20,135 nt of DNA from Candidatus Micrarchaeota archaeon UBA95. Lineage in GTDB: Archaea > Micrarchaeota > Micrarchaeia > Norongarragalinales > Norongarragalinaceae. The translations under genes were made by a program, and so were the position numbers. Below the pieces are notes generated by a model. That model saw only the letters and a list, made by a program, of their open reading frames with translations. It had not been told where the DNA came from and made no database searches. The stretch is taken from NCBI GenBank assembly GCA_002499405.1, contig DALH01000010.1, positions 19,301 to 39,435 of the forward strand. Direction: 5' to 3'. This document shows positions 1-7,296 of this stretch, in pieces; the first letter of the stretch is position 1, and every line of letters begins with the position of its first letter.

Positions 1-2
1 CA

Positions 3-851
3 ATCCACCAGGCAATGGAGCAACAAAAAATAAGCATAGCCAAGGCGGGAATAGTCACGGAGTTCCGTTCGGAGACCGCGGTGCTCGCCGCAGCCAACCC
101 GAAGATGGGCCGGTTCGACCCCAACAAGTTTCCCGCCGAACAATTCAACATTTCCCCCGCGCTCTTGTCGCGCTTCGACTTGATTTTCACGGTGCGCGAC
201 GTGCTGGACGAAACCAAGGACCGCGAACTTGCATCCCACGTGCTCGCCGGCCACAAATACGCTTCGCACGGCGAGTCGCCGCCCGAGGACTCGCCGCTCC
301 TCCCCGAAATAGGGATGGACCTTCTCCGCAAATACATTGCCTACGCGCACAAGACGTGTTTTCCCGTGCTGACGGACGAGGCAATAAACAAGATTCGCGA
401 GTACTACGTGACGCTGCGCAAGACGGGCAAGGAGCAGAGCACGTTTCCGATTACCGCGCGCCAAATCGAGGGCATCATCCGCCTGGCCGAGGCAAGCGCC
501 AAAATGCGTTTGTCGGAAAAGGTTACGATGCAGGACGCGGACCGCGCAATCGCCTTGCAGGACTACGTTCTTGAACTGGTGTTCCTGGACAAGGAGACGG
601 GGTTGTTTGACTCGGACATCATCAACATCGGCAAGCCCAAGAGCCAGATCGACCAGATGAGGAACGTGATGGACATCGTGCGCATGCTGGGCGAGGAACA
701 CGACCTCGTGGAAATCGAGGAAATCAAGCGCCAGGCCGCGGATTACGGAATTGACTCGGCCAAGGTGGAGAAGTACGTCGCCGACCTCCTCAAGCAGGGT
801 GAGCTCTACCAGCCCAAGTACGGGTTCGTGAAGAGCGCGAGACGAAAATAA
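3..851 (+). CDS. mcm: MCM replicative helicase, C-terminal part (cut by left edge)
   Basis: This is the C-terminal 282 codons of the minichromosome maintenance helicase, the ATP-driven ring that unwinds DNA at archaeal forks. The reading frame is open to the left edge, so the true start and the Walker A and Walker B motifs are outside the window. Seen here in order are the segment EQQKISIAKAGI, the sensor-1 ANP, the arginine finger in LLSRFDLIF, the lid helices with the sensor-2 arginine region (ARQIEGIIRLAEA), and a C-terminal winged-helix region over roughly the last 70 residues. There is no intein in the visible part. The methionine at 15 lies inside a conserved helicase segment and is not a start. 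The gene ends just before a T-rich stretch and the PPDK gene. Identification is very secure; only the upstream extent is unknown. Confidence 0.95.
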   Translation: MHQAMEQQKISIAKAGIVTEFRSETAVLAAANPKMGRFDPNKFPAEQFNISPALLSRFDLIFTVRDVLDETKDRELASHVLAGHKYASHGESPPEDSPLLPEIGMDLLRKYIAYAHKTCFPVLTDEAINKIREYYVTLRKTGKEQSTFPITARQIEGIIRLAEASAKMRLSEKVTMQDADRAIALQDYVLELVFLDKETGLFDSDIINIGKPKSQIDQMRNVMDIVRMLGEEHDLVEIEEIKRQAADYGIDSAKVEKYVADLLKQGELYQPKYGFVKSARRK

Positions 852-858
852 TTATAAG
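852..858 (+). promoter_or_regulatory. Candidate TATA box for PPDK
   Basis: TTATAAG directly after the mcm stop. A start site about 26 nt downstream would give a leader of roughly 35 nt that contains the GAGGTGA ribosome-binding site at 900-906, which lies 10 nt before the ATG. Placement by spacing only. Confidence 0.35.
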
Positions 859-886
859 GTTGTTCTCCTTACCCTTATTCCAAACG

Positions 887-896
887 TTTTTTTTTT
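887..896 (+). terminator. T10 tract, possible mcm terminator
   Basis: An uninterrupted run of ten T on the coding strand downstream of mcm, the type of oligo-T signal at which archaeal RNA polymerase terminates. It lies just upstream of the PPDK ribosome-binding site, so it would act on mcm transcripts; whether it also attenuates PPDK transcription is unclear. Confidence 0.3.
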
Positions 897-916
897 ATCG
901 AGGTGAAATTGGATAA

Positions 917-3553
917 ATGGCGAATCAATGGGTTTACTTGTTCGGAGAACACGAGTTTGACAAGGAGTTGTTGGGCGGCAAGGGCGCCAACCTCGGGGAG
1001 ATGACGCGCGTTGGCTTCCCCGTGCCCGAGGGATTCACGATTACCACGGAGGCATGCCGTTATTACATCAACGAGGGCTCGGAGCCCGGGGACTTGGACG
1101 CGCAGGTCAAGGAAAAACTCGTTGAAGTGGAGCGGAAAACCGGCAAGAAGTTCGGCGACTCCGCGAACCCGTTGTTGTTGTCGGTGCGTTCCGGCGCGAA
1201 AATCTCAATGCCGGGGATGATGGACACCGTGCTCAACCTCGGGTTAAACGACGAAACCATCCGGGGACTCATTAAGAAGTCGGGCAACGAGCGCTTTGCC
1301 TTTGACTCCTACCGCCGCCTCATCCAAATGTTCGGGGACGTGGTCCTAGGCGTGGAACACGCGAAGTTCGAGGAAATCCTTGAATCCCACAAGGACGGCC
1401 GCAAGGACACCGAGTTAAGCGTTGAAGAATTGAAGCAAATCGTTAAGGATTACAAGGAACTCGTGGAAGAGGAGACGGGCAAGCCATTCCCGAACTCCCC
1501 GATGGAACAACTCTCGCTCGCGGTTCGCGCCGTGTTCAATTCGTGGGACACGGAGCGCGCCAAGGTTTACCGCAAGCTTCACGGCATTCCCGACGACTTG
1601 GGCACCGCCGTCAACGTGCAAGCAATGGTGTTCGGGAACATGGGCGAAAAGTCGGGCACGGGCGTGGCGTTCACGCGCAACCCGGCTACCGGCGCAAAAG
1701 AGCATTACGGCGAATACTTGTTGAACGCGCAAGGCGAGGACGTGGTCGCCGGAATCCGCACGCCGCACCCCGTCGACGACTTGAAGAAGGACTTGCCGGG
1801 GCCATACGCCGAACTCATCAAGGTTTACGACGCCCTTGAAAAGCATTACAAGGACGTGCAGGACTTCGAGTTCACCATTGAAGAAGGCAAGTTCTACTTG
1901 TTGCAGACGCGCACCGGCAAGCGCACCGCGCAGGCCGCAGTTAAAATCGCGGTGGACATGGCCGACGAGGGATTGATTGACAAGGAAACCGCGGTAATGC
2001 GCGTGGACCCCAACTCAATCAACCAGTTGTTGCACGAACAACTGGACCCGAGCGCCGAATTGAACGTAATCGCGCAGGGCTTGGCGGCTTCGCCTGGTGC
2101 GGCCGTTGGAAAAATCGCGTTCACCGCCGAAGACGCGCAGGCGATGGCGGAAAAAGGCGAACCCGTCGTCCTCGTGCGAAACGAGACCTCCCCGGAAGAC
2201 ATTTCGGGCATGGCCGTAGCAAAGGGAATCCTGACGGCCCGCGGAGGCATGACGTCGCACGCAGCCGTGGTTGCCCGCGGCATGGGCAAGTGCTGCATCT
2301 CGGGCTGCTCGGACATCAAGGTGAATGAGAAAGCCAGGAAAATGACTGTCGGCGACGAGGAATTCGGCGCGGAGTCCTGGATTTCGTTGGATGGCGGCAC
2401 GGGCCGCGTCATCAAGGGCCAAGTCAAGACGGTTCCGCCCTCCTTCTCCAGCGACTTCGTAAAACTCATGAAGTGGGCGGACTCCTTCCGAAAAATGGGG
2501 GTGCGCACGAACGCGGACACACCCAAGGACGCGAAACGCGCCCGCGACTTCGGCGCGGAAGGAATCGGGTTGACGCGCACCGAACACATGTTCTTCGGCG
2601 AGGACCGCCTGCCCTGGATGCAGAAAATGATTCTCGCAAAAAACGCGGAGGGACGCAAGGAAGCGTTGTCGCACCTCCTTGAAATGCAGCGCGAGGACTT
2701 CAAGGGAATCTTCAAGGCAATGGACGGGCTGCCCGTAACCATCCGCCTGCTGGACCCGCCCCTCCACGAGTTCCTCCCCAACCACGAGGAATTACTGGTG
2801 GAAATCACGGCCCTCAAAATCAAGGGCGACAATTCCGCCCTCCTCAAGGAAAAGGAGGGGCTCATGAAGCGCGTGGCGGAATTAAAGGAGTCCAACCCCA
2901 TGCTCGGACACCGCGGGTGCCGCCTCAGCATAACCATGCCCGACGTCGCACGCATGCAGGTGCGCGCCATCCTTGAAGCCGCGATTGAATGCGCTGCCAA
3001 AGGAATCGACGTCAAACCTGAAATAGAGGTTCCCCTGGTCGGGCACGCCAACGAATTGAAGCTCGTGAAGGGATTCATCGACGAAACCGCGAAAAAAGTG
3101 TTCGCCGAAAAAGGCGAGACAATTTCCTACAAAGTCGGCACCATGATTGAACTGCCGCGCGCGTGCCTGACCGCGAACGAAATCGCGGAATACGCGGAAT
3201 TCATGTCCTTCGGAACCAACGACTTGACGCAAACCACTTTCGGATTCTCGCGCGACGACGCCGGCAAATTCATCACCGAGTATCGCGACAAGAAAATCCT
3301 GGACGGCGACCCGTTCGCCGTAATCGACCGAAACGGAGTCGGCCAGTTAATGGAGTTGACCGTGAAACGCGGCCGCGCAACCAAACCAGGCCTGGAAGTT
3401 GGAATCTGCGGCGAGCAGGGCGGCGAACCCGACAGCGTGGAGTTCTGTTACCTCATCGGGCTCAGCTACGTGTCGTGCTCTCCCTTCCGCGTTCCAATCG
3501 CGCGCCTCGCAGCCGCGCAGTCAAGCATCAAGCACAAGGGTTTGAGGAAATAA
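917..3553 (+). CDS. ppdK: Pyruvate, phosphate dikinase
   Basis: Interconverts pyruvate + ATP + phosphate with phosphoenolpyruvate + AMP + pyrophosphate in central carbon metabolism. At 878 aa it has the usual length of the family. The N-terminal ATP-grasp part begins with GGKGANLGEM near residue 21 and ends near LLQTRTGKRTAQA. The swivelling phosphohistidine domain carries GGMTSHAAVVARG with the catalytic His at residue 448. The C-terminal TIM-barrel PEP/pyruvate domain carries MFFGEDRLPWM, LLDPPLHEF, the FGTNDLTQ segment and the catalytic Cys in GICGEQGG at residue 831. The ATG at 917 is supported by GAGGTGA 10 nt upstream. It is monocistronic, flanked by T-rich tracts. The direction of flux (gluconeogenic or glycolytic) cannot be told from the sequence; these motifs separate it from PEP synthase. 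Confidence 0.97.
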   Translation: MANQWVYLFGEHEFDKELLGGKGANLGEMTRVGFPVPEGFTITTEACRYYINEGSEPGDLDAQVKEKLVEVERKTGKKFGDSANPLLLSVRSGAKISMPGMMDTVLNLGLNDETIRGLIKKSGNERFAFDSYRRLIQMFGDVVLGVEHAKFEEILESHKDGRKDTELSVEELKQIVKDYKELVEEETGKPFPNSPMEQLSLAVRAVFNSWDTERAKVYRKLHGIPDDLGTAVNVQAMVFGNMGEKSGTGVAFTRNPATGAKEHYGEYLLNAQGEDVVAGIRTPHPVDDLKKDLPGPYAELIKVYDALEKHYKDVQDFEFTIEEGKFYLLQTRTGKRTAQAAVKIAVDMADEGLIDKETAVMRVDPNSINQLLHEQLDPSAELNVIAQGLAASPGAAVGKIAFTAEDAQAMAEKGEPVVLVRNETSPEDISGMAVAKGILTARGGMTSHAAVVARGMGKCCISGCSDIKVNEKARKMTVGDEEFGAESWISLDGGTGRVIKGQVKTVPPSFSSDFVKLMKWADSFRKMGVRTNADTPKDAKRARDFGAEGIGLTRTEHMFFGEDRLPWMQKMILAKNAEGRKEALSHLLEMQREDFKGIFKAMDGLPVTIRLLDPPLHEFLPNHEELLVEITALKIKGDNSALLKEKEGLMKRVAELKESNPMLGHRGCRLSITMPDVARMQVRAILEAAIECAAKGIDVKPEIEVPLVGHANELKLVKGFIDETAKKVFAEKGETISYKVGTMIELPRACLTANEIAEYAEFMSFGTNDLTQTTFGFSRDDAGKFITEYRDKKILDGDPFAVIDRNGVGQLMELTVKRGRATKPGLEVGICGEQGGEPDSVEFCYLIGLSYVSCSPFRVPIARLAAAQSSIKHKGLRK

Positions 3554-3565
3554 GGCGGTCCTCCC

Positions 3566-3587
3566 TTTTCTTTAATTTTTTTGTTTT
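3566..3587 (+). terminator. T-rich terminator of PPDK
   Basis: Successive T4, T3, T7 and T4 runs begin 13 nt after the PPDK stop, matching the oligo-T termination signals of archaea. No stable stem precedes them. Confidence 0.45.
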
Positions 3588-3600
3588 GAAGATACGAAGA

Positions 3601-3608
3601 TATTTAAG
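3601..3608 (+). promoter_or_regulatory. TATA box of the Nudix gene (leaderless)
   Basis: TATTTAAG is centred about 26 nt before the ATG at 3631, so transcription would start at or next to the start codon. No Shine-Dalgarno sequence is present in between, which agrees with a leaderless mRNA and supports that start. Confidence 0.55.
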
Positions 3609-3630
3609 GAATGTTTTATTTTTATCACGC

Positions 3631-4167
3631 ATGAATGCAATTCCACACGATCCGAAGGAGGTTATTGCCGTTGTTGACGAACACGACAAGGTAATAGGGG
3701 AAACCACCAGACGAGCGGCTCACGAGCGGGGGTTGTGGCACCGCGAAGTTTACGTATACCTGATAAACCCAGAAAAACGGGTTCTGCTTCACAAAAGGTC
3801 GGATACTGGTTTGTGGGACCATTCCAGTTCCGGGCATTTTCCAAAAGCTCAAACTTACTTGGATGCTGCTCAAAGAGAGTTTGAAGAAGAATTGGGAATT
3901 AAATTAAACGCGGGCGAACTGGAGGAGGTTGGCTTTGAAAAAATTCAAACGCTTGGAATCAGCAAGATTAACAATCACTTTGCTAGAATATTTTTTGTAA
4001 GAAAAAAGGTTTCCCTTGACGAATTTAAAATTGACAAAAAGGAAGTAGAAGAAATCAAGTATTTTGATAAGCACGAATTAACCAACCTGCTGAACAGTTC
4101 TGAAAAGATTATGACTGGTTCCGCAAAGATCGTAATCAAGAAGTACGTTCTTCCCACGCTTCAATGA
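3631..4167 (+). CDS. Nudix hydrolase / type 1 isopentenyl-diphosphate isomerase-like protein
   Basis: A 178-aa Nudix-fold protein of the IDI/YfcD group. The pattern runs from VDEHDKVIGETTRRAAHERG through LWHREVYVYL and HKRSDTGLWDHSSSGH into a Nudix box at residues 68-90 ending REFEEELGI. The metal-binding REFEEE glutamates are intact, but the first Glu of the box is Gln74. Members of this group either isomerise isopentenyl diphosphate or hydrolyse nucleotide-type diphosphates, and the sequence does not decide which. The reading frame is open further upstream inside PPDK, but the ATG at 3631 gives the family N-terminus and sits 26 nt behind a TATA box. Codons are clearly AT-richer than in both neighbours (many AAA, GAA, ATT, TTT), which suggests a separate origin. 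It stands alone between PPDK and the L1 operon. Confidence 0.85.
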   Translation: MNAIPHDPKEVIAVVDEHDKVIGETTRRAAHERGLWHREVYVYLINPEKRVLLHKRSDTGLWDHSSSGHFPKAQTYLDAAQREFEEELGIKLNAGELEEVGFEKIQTLGISKINNHFARIFFVRKKVSLDEFKIDKKEVEEIKYFDKHELTNLLNSSEKIMTGSAKIVIKKYVLPTLQ

Positions 4168-4198
4168 TTATTTAGGGCATACTTCGATACGCCGTTAG

Positions 4199-4207
4199 TT
4201 TTTTAAA
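4199..4207 (+). promoter_or_regulatory. TATA box of the L1-P0-L12 operon
   Basis: TTTTTTAAA is the only good TATA element between the Nudix stop and L1. It predicts transcription starting near 4229, which leaves a leader of about 70 nt. Confidence 0.5.
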
Positions 4208-4228
4208 CGGGTTCGTGCGTGAGTATAG

Positions 4229-4301
4229 GTAACTGCTTATCCCGCAGTAACTACTGCCTCTCCTCCGAGGAGAGTGCACGTAGGAGGGGGGTTACAAGAA
4301 A
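4229..4301 (+). promoter_or_regulatory. Structured 5' leader of the ribosomal L1 operon
   Basis: The predicted leader holds three copies of a 5-base element in alternating polarity: ACTGC at 4232, GCAGT at 4244 and ACTGC at 4253. The middle copy can pair with the first (7-nt loop) or with the last (4-nt loop), but not with both. It is followed by a perfect 7-bp stem with a 3-nt loop at 4258-4274. The 5' arm of that stem contains CCTCC (4262-4266), which can alternatively pair with the GGAGG of the L1 ribosome-binding site at 4283-4287. L1 is a known translational autoregulator of this operon in some archaea, but its described target there lies within the L1 coding region, so a leader switch here is an inference. 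Confidence 0.5.
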
Positions 4302-4940
4302 GTGAAGCCGAGCAAGAAACTGGTTGTTGAAGCCGTTGACGAGGTGTTGTCAGCCAAGGGCTCGCGCAAGTTCACGCAAAGCGTTGACCTCGCAATAGGT
4401 TTCAAGGAGATTGACTTCAAGAAAAACGAGCAGAGAATCAATTTAAGCGTCTTGCTGCCTCACGCCCCAAAGGACGTCAAAGTGCTCGTTTACGCGGATG
4501 ACCCCGTGGCCTCAAAGGTGAAGGGCGTGGCCGACCTCGTGCTGGGTTCGGCGCAGGTGCAGGAATACGCGAGGGATGAGAAGAAGCAGAAGGAGTTGTT
4601 GAATTTTAATTCGTTGGCCGAACCCCAACTCATGGCAGTCGTGGGCAAGGCGTTGGGCAAGGTGCTCGGCGCAAAGGGAAAACTGCCCGCCGTGCTTCCG
4701 CCGAACGCTGACGCGAAAGGCTTTATTGACCGCGCGAGGCGCACGATTTCGTTAAAGGTCAAGGGAAAAATGCTTCCCGCCGTGCACTGCGGGGTTGGAA
4801 ACGAATTGATGCCCGCGGAGCAGGTGGCGGACAACGTCGTCGCCGTCTTGGACCAGTTGTACGCCAAGGTGAAGGAGCACCAAGTCAAGTCAATAGTCAT
4901 AAAGCTTACGATGGGTAAGCCCGTGAAGGTGTCCGCGTAA
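4302..4940 (+). CDS. rpl1: 50S ribosomal protein L1
   Basis: The 212-aa L1 protein binds 23S rRNA at the mobile L1 stalk near the E site. The start is GTG at 4302, preceded by a strong GGAGGGGGG ribosome-binding tract at 4283-4291. Family segments visible are the N-terminal helix KPSKKLVVEAVDEVLS, the KFTQSVDLAIGFKEIDFKK strand region, a second domain with LPHAPKDVKVLVYADD, and the C-terminal IKLTMGKPVKV that closes the RNA-binding domain. Its stop TAA shares one base with the ATG of P0 (TAATG), so the two are translationally coupled. L11, which often precedes L1 in archaea, is not here. L1 is a classic repressor of its own operon, and the leader upstream is a plausible target. Confidence 0.95.
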   Translation: MKPSKKLVVEAVDEVLSAKGSRKFTQSVDLAIGFKEIDFKKNEQRINLSVLLPHAPKDVKVLVYADDPVASKVKGVADLVLGSAQVQEYARDEKKQKELLNFNSLAEPQLMAVVGKALGKVLGAKGKLPAVLPPNADAKGFIDRARRTISLKVKGKMLPAVHCGVGNELMPAEQVADNVVAVLDQLYAKVKEHQVKSIVIKLTMGKPVKVSA

Positions 4941-5851
4941 TGGCCGCCACCAGAAAACAAAAAGAAGAATTCGTTGCGGGCGTCAAGGCCGACCTCCAAA
5001 AGTATTCAGTGGTGGCCGTGGCGTCAATCGAATCCCTGCCCGGAAAGCAATACGGCAAAATCAAGAAGAAGACGCGCGACCACGTGAAAATCGATTTCGG
5101 CCGCCAGACCCTTCTCAAGCGCGCGATTGAGGAGTGCGGCCGCGAAGACGTGAAGCAACTGGAAGGTTATTTCGGGAACGCGACCGTGCTCGTGTTAAGC
5201 GATTTGGATGCGTTCAAGTTGTACGCCCTCTTCAAGCGCAACAAGTCCCGGGTCGCTGCGAAGGCGGGGCAGGTTCCCGCCAACGACTTGGTGGTGAAGG
5301 CGGGCGAAACCAGTTTGACGCCGGGTCCCGTGCTCACTGATTTGAAGAACGCGGGTCTTCAAGCCAAGATTCAGGGGCCCAAAGTCGTGATAATGAGGGA
5401 CGCCGTGGTAGTGAAGGCGGGCGAGCCCGTGAGCAAGGCCGCGGCAAACGTGTTGGGCAAGCTCGGCGAGGAGCCGTTCGAGGTAGGAATCAACGTTTTG
5501 GCCGTGTTACAGGACGGAAAGGTTTTCAAGGGCGTGGACCTTGACATTGACGAGGAGGCGTTTCTCGCCGCAATTCAGGACGCTTACCGCAAGTCGGTGA
5601 ACCTCGCGGTTTACGCGGAAATCTGGAACGACGTTTCCGCGCCGTTAATCGTCGCAAAGGCCGCGCTTGAAGCGAAGGCGGTCAAGGCAATCGTGGACGA
5701 AAAAATTGGTTCGCAAGGCGAAAAAGTCGAACCGGTTAAGGAGGCGGAACCAGCGCCCGAAGGCGCGAAAGAGGAAGCGCCTGCTGAGGAAAAACAAGAG
5801 GAACCCGAAGGCGTTAAGCCAACGGAGGAAAAGGTTGAAGCTAACGAATAG
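4940..5851 (+). CDS. rpl10: 50S ribosomal protein L10 / acidic stalk protein P0
   Basis: P0 anchors the L12 (P1) dimers to 23S rRNA to form the stalk that recruits translation GTPases. Residues 1-110 are the rRNA-binding domain (KQKEEFVAGVKADLQKY, GKIKKKTRDHVKIDF). Residues 115-195 are the archaeal/eukaryal insertion with LTPGPVLTDLKNAGLQAKI and QGPKVVIMRD. Residues 205-256 form the helical spine for L12 dimers, followed by a Glu/Lys/Pro-rich tail. At 303 aa the protein is shorter than many archaeal P0 proteins: by eye there are two spine segments, not three, and the tail ends in EKVEANE without the GLxxLFG end that L12 carries. The ATG overlaps the L1 stop by one base. Identification is secure; the spine count is an inference. 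Confidence 0.95.
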   Translation: MAATRKQKEEFVAGVKADLQKYSVVAVASIESLPGKQYGKIKKKTRDHVKIDFGRQTLLKRAIEECGREDVKQLEGYFGNATVLVLSDLDAFKLYALFKRNKSRVAAKAGQVPANDLVVKAGETSLTPGPVLTDLKNAGLQAKIQGPKVVIMRDAVVVKAGEPVSKAAANVLGKLGEEPFEVGINVLAVLQDGKVFKGVDLDIDEEAFLAAIQDAYRKSVNLAVYAEIWNDVSAPLIVAKAALEAKAVKAIVDEKIGSQGEKVEPVKEAEPAPEGAKEEAPAEEKQEEPEGVKPTEEKVEANE

Positions 5852-5873
5852 TTTTTTTGGGAGGTAATGGAAA

Positions 5874-6173
5874 ATGAGGAATGTGTACGCGGCAATGTTG
5901 TTGCATTCGGCGGGGAAACCCATCAACGAGGAAAACGTTGGAAAGGTGTTGTCCGCCGCAGGCATCCAGGAAGAAGAAGCCAAAATCAAGGTGCTCTGCG
6001 TTGCCTTGGACGGCGTGAACATCGACGAGGCAGTTGAGAAGGCCGCGGTTGCGGCCGCGCCAGCAGCTGCAGCGCCGGCCGAAGGCGGGAAGAAGGAAGA
6101 GAAGGCCGATGAAAAGTCGGAAGAGGAAAAGGAAGCCGAAGCCGGCGCGGGTTTGGCCGCGTTGTTCGGTTGA
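5874..6173 (+). CDS. rpl12: 50S ribosomal protein L12 / P1
   Basis: The 99-aa acidic stalk protein P1, present as dimers on P0, contacts EF-2, EF-1A and other factors. The N-terminal dimerisation domain (MRNVYAAMLLHSAGKPINEE, then VGKVLSAAGI) is followed by an Ala/Pro hinge, a Glu/Lys-rich linker and the conserved factor-binding end GAGLAALFG. Start ATG 5874 has GGGAGGT 8 nt upstream; an earlier ATG at 5866 is in another frame. It is the last gene of the L1-P0-L12 operon and is followed at once by a long T-rich terminator. Confidence 0.96.
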   Translation: MRNVYAAMLLHSAGKPINEENVGKVLSAAGIQEEEAKIKVLCVALDGVNIDEAVEKAAVAAAPAAAAPAEGGKKEEKADEKSEEEKEAEAGAGLAALFG

Positions 6174-6185
6174 GTTGCACCCCCC

Positions 6186-6217
6186 TTTTTTTACTTTCTT
6201 TTTATTTTCTTTTTTTG
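6186..6217 (+). terminator. T-rich terminator after L12
   Basis: A series of T7, T5 and T7 runs, interrupted by single bases, starts 13 nt after the L12 stop. This is the strongest oligo-T termination signal in the window and closes the stalk operon. Confidence 0.55.
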
Positions 6218-6238
6218 TGGTTAGGGGACGGGCTGAGG

Positions 6239-6246
6239 TTTTAAAT
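6239..6246 (+). promoter_or_regulatory. TATA box before the membrane protein / primase operon
   Basis: TTTTAAAT is centred about 28 nt before the ATG at 6271, with no ribosome-binding site between. This predicts a leaderless or nearly leaderless message, and it is the only clear promoter before the primase genes. Confidence 0.5.
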
Positions 6247-6270
6247 CAGTTGCGCCCCTTTAATTAACTG

Positions 6271-7290
6271 ATGTTGTTGGATGCGCCCGCGTTGGAGGCA
6301 CGCGTAACGCCGGAAGTGGCGTTGAGCATCGTGCAGAAGGCGCTGGCGAAGAAGGGTTGGACGGGCGTCAGCGTCAACGAGGTGCGGCTGGTTTACACGC
6401 CGTTCTGGGTTTTCTCGTTTGACATAGTTGCCGAGAAGGGTTCCAGCCCGACCGGGAAAACGGGGTTGAATGCGTTCACGGGCGAGTTGAACGACTTGGT
6501 TCCGGCCATACTTGACCGGCCAATCAAGAAGAGCCGCGAGACCGTGAAGGGCGGGAAGCCCGAGATTGAACCCACCGCGGTTTCTTATCGCGAGGTCAAG
6601 GAGACGGCGGCAACCAAGATTGCGGCGCACGTTGGCGGAATAAAGGCGGACAGCGTGGTGGTGTCCGCGGTTTCAAAGTTGTACGTCCCGTTTTACAGGG
6701 TGTGGATTGACGTTGCCGGGGACACGTTCAAGTTTGAGGTGGACGGGGCATTAGGCATCCCGATGGGTTTGGAGGACGTGCCGGGCAAGGCCAAGGGCTG
6801 GGAGGAGGAGACCGGCGAGGCGTTGGGCAAGTTGAAGTCGCCTTCGGGTTGGGTTGACTTGTTTTCGCGCTTGTTTTCCGCGAAGGGCGGCGGCTCGCCC
6901 GTGCAGCGGTATGCCGTGCTCGCCTTGATCATTCTGGCGCTCGTGTTCCTCGTATTCGTGGTCCCGTCAATGGGCGGCGTGGAGTGCAAGCCGGACTCCG
7001 GGTTTTATTCCCCTTCCAAGTGGTTTGGATTGGTCAAGGGGGGCTTGTCGCCCGAGTACCGCGCAGGCAAGTTCGTGGTTGAAGGCGAGTGCTACGTTAC
7101 CGGCGACTTTGCTTCGGACGACGCATTAATGATTCAAGTATTCGTGAAGGATGCAGCCAAACCCGACTTCTTCGTGGCCTTGAACATCACGCAGTTGACG
7201 GGGGCGCACACGGAAAACTTGGCGAAGCCCTTCCACTTGGAGTGGGAGGACGCCGTTGATGATTACGTTTTCGGCTTTGAACGCATATAA
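6271..7290 (+). CDS. Membrane-anchored protein with duplicated N-terminal domain, unknown function
   Basis: No family is recognised for this 339-aa protein. Residues 13-75 and 104-165 look like two copies of one alpha/beta unit. In each, an amphipathic helix leads into a strand with the same pattern (VYTPFWVFSFDIV and LYVPFYRVWIDVA), and then a turn rich in Gly and Asp (GLNAFTGEL and EVDGALGIPMG). A single hydrophobic helix at about 213-234 (YAVLALIILALVFLVFVV) follows, then a 100-residue C-terminal domain with Cys239 and Cys274. Without a signal peptide, the duplicated part is probably cytoplasmic and the C-terminal part outside. A TATA box 28 nt upstream supports the ATG. The stop is 6 nt from priL, so the gene probably shares the primase transcript. 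Its role there is unknown. Confidence 0.75.
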   Translation: MLLDAPALEARVTPEVALSIVQKALAKKGWTGVSVNEVRLVYTPFWVFSFDIVAEKGSSPTGKTGLNAFTGELNDLVPAILDRPIKKSRETVKGGKPEIEPTAVSYREVKETAATKIAAHVGGIKADSVVVSAVSKLYVPFYRVWIDVAGDTFKFEVDGALGIPMGLEDVPGKAKGWEEETGEALGKLKSPSGWVDLFSRLFSAKGGGSPVQRYAVLALIILALVFLVFVVPSMGGVECKPDSGFYSPSKWFGLVKGGLSPEYRAGKFVVEGECYVTGDFASDDALMIQVFVKDAAKPDFFVALNITQLTGAHTENLAKPFHLEWEDAVDDYVFGFERI

Positions 7291-7296
7291 TTTTTC

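Noticed and set aside
1894..3078. Minus-strand open frame of 394 codons
   Set aside because: Shadow of the PPDK gene; no motif, and the plus-strand product is a full-length known enzyme.
3163..3630. Upstream extension of the Nudix frame into PPDK
   Set aside because: The extension is in another frame of PPDK and gives an Arg/Pro-rich product. The ATG at 3631 has the family N-terminus and a TATA box at the right distance.
4258..4274. Hairpin as an intrinsic terminator of the Nudix gene
   Set aside because: No T-run follows; it is placed between a TATA box and the L1 ribosome site, so a leader element is the better reading.
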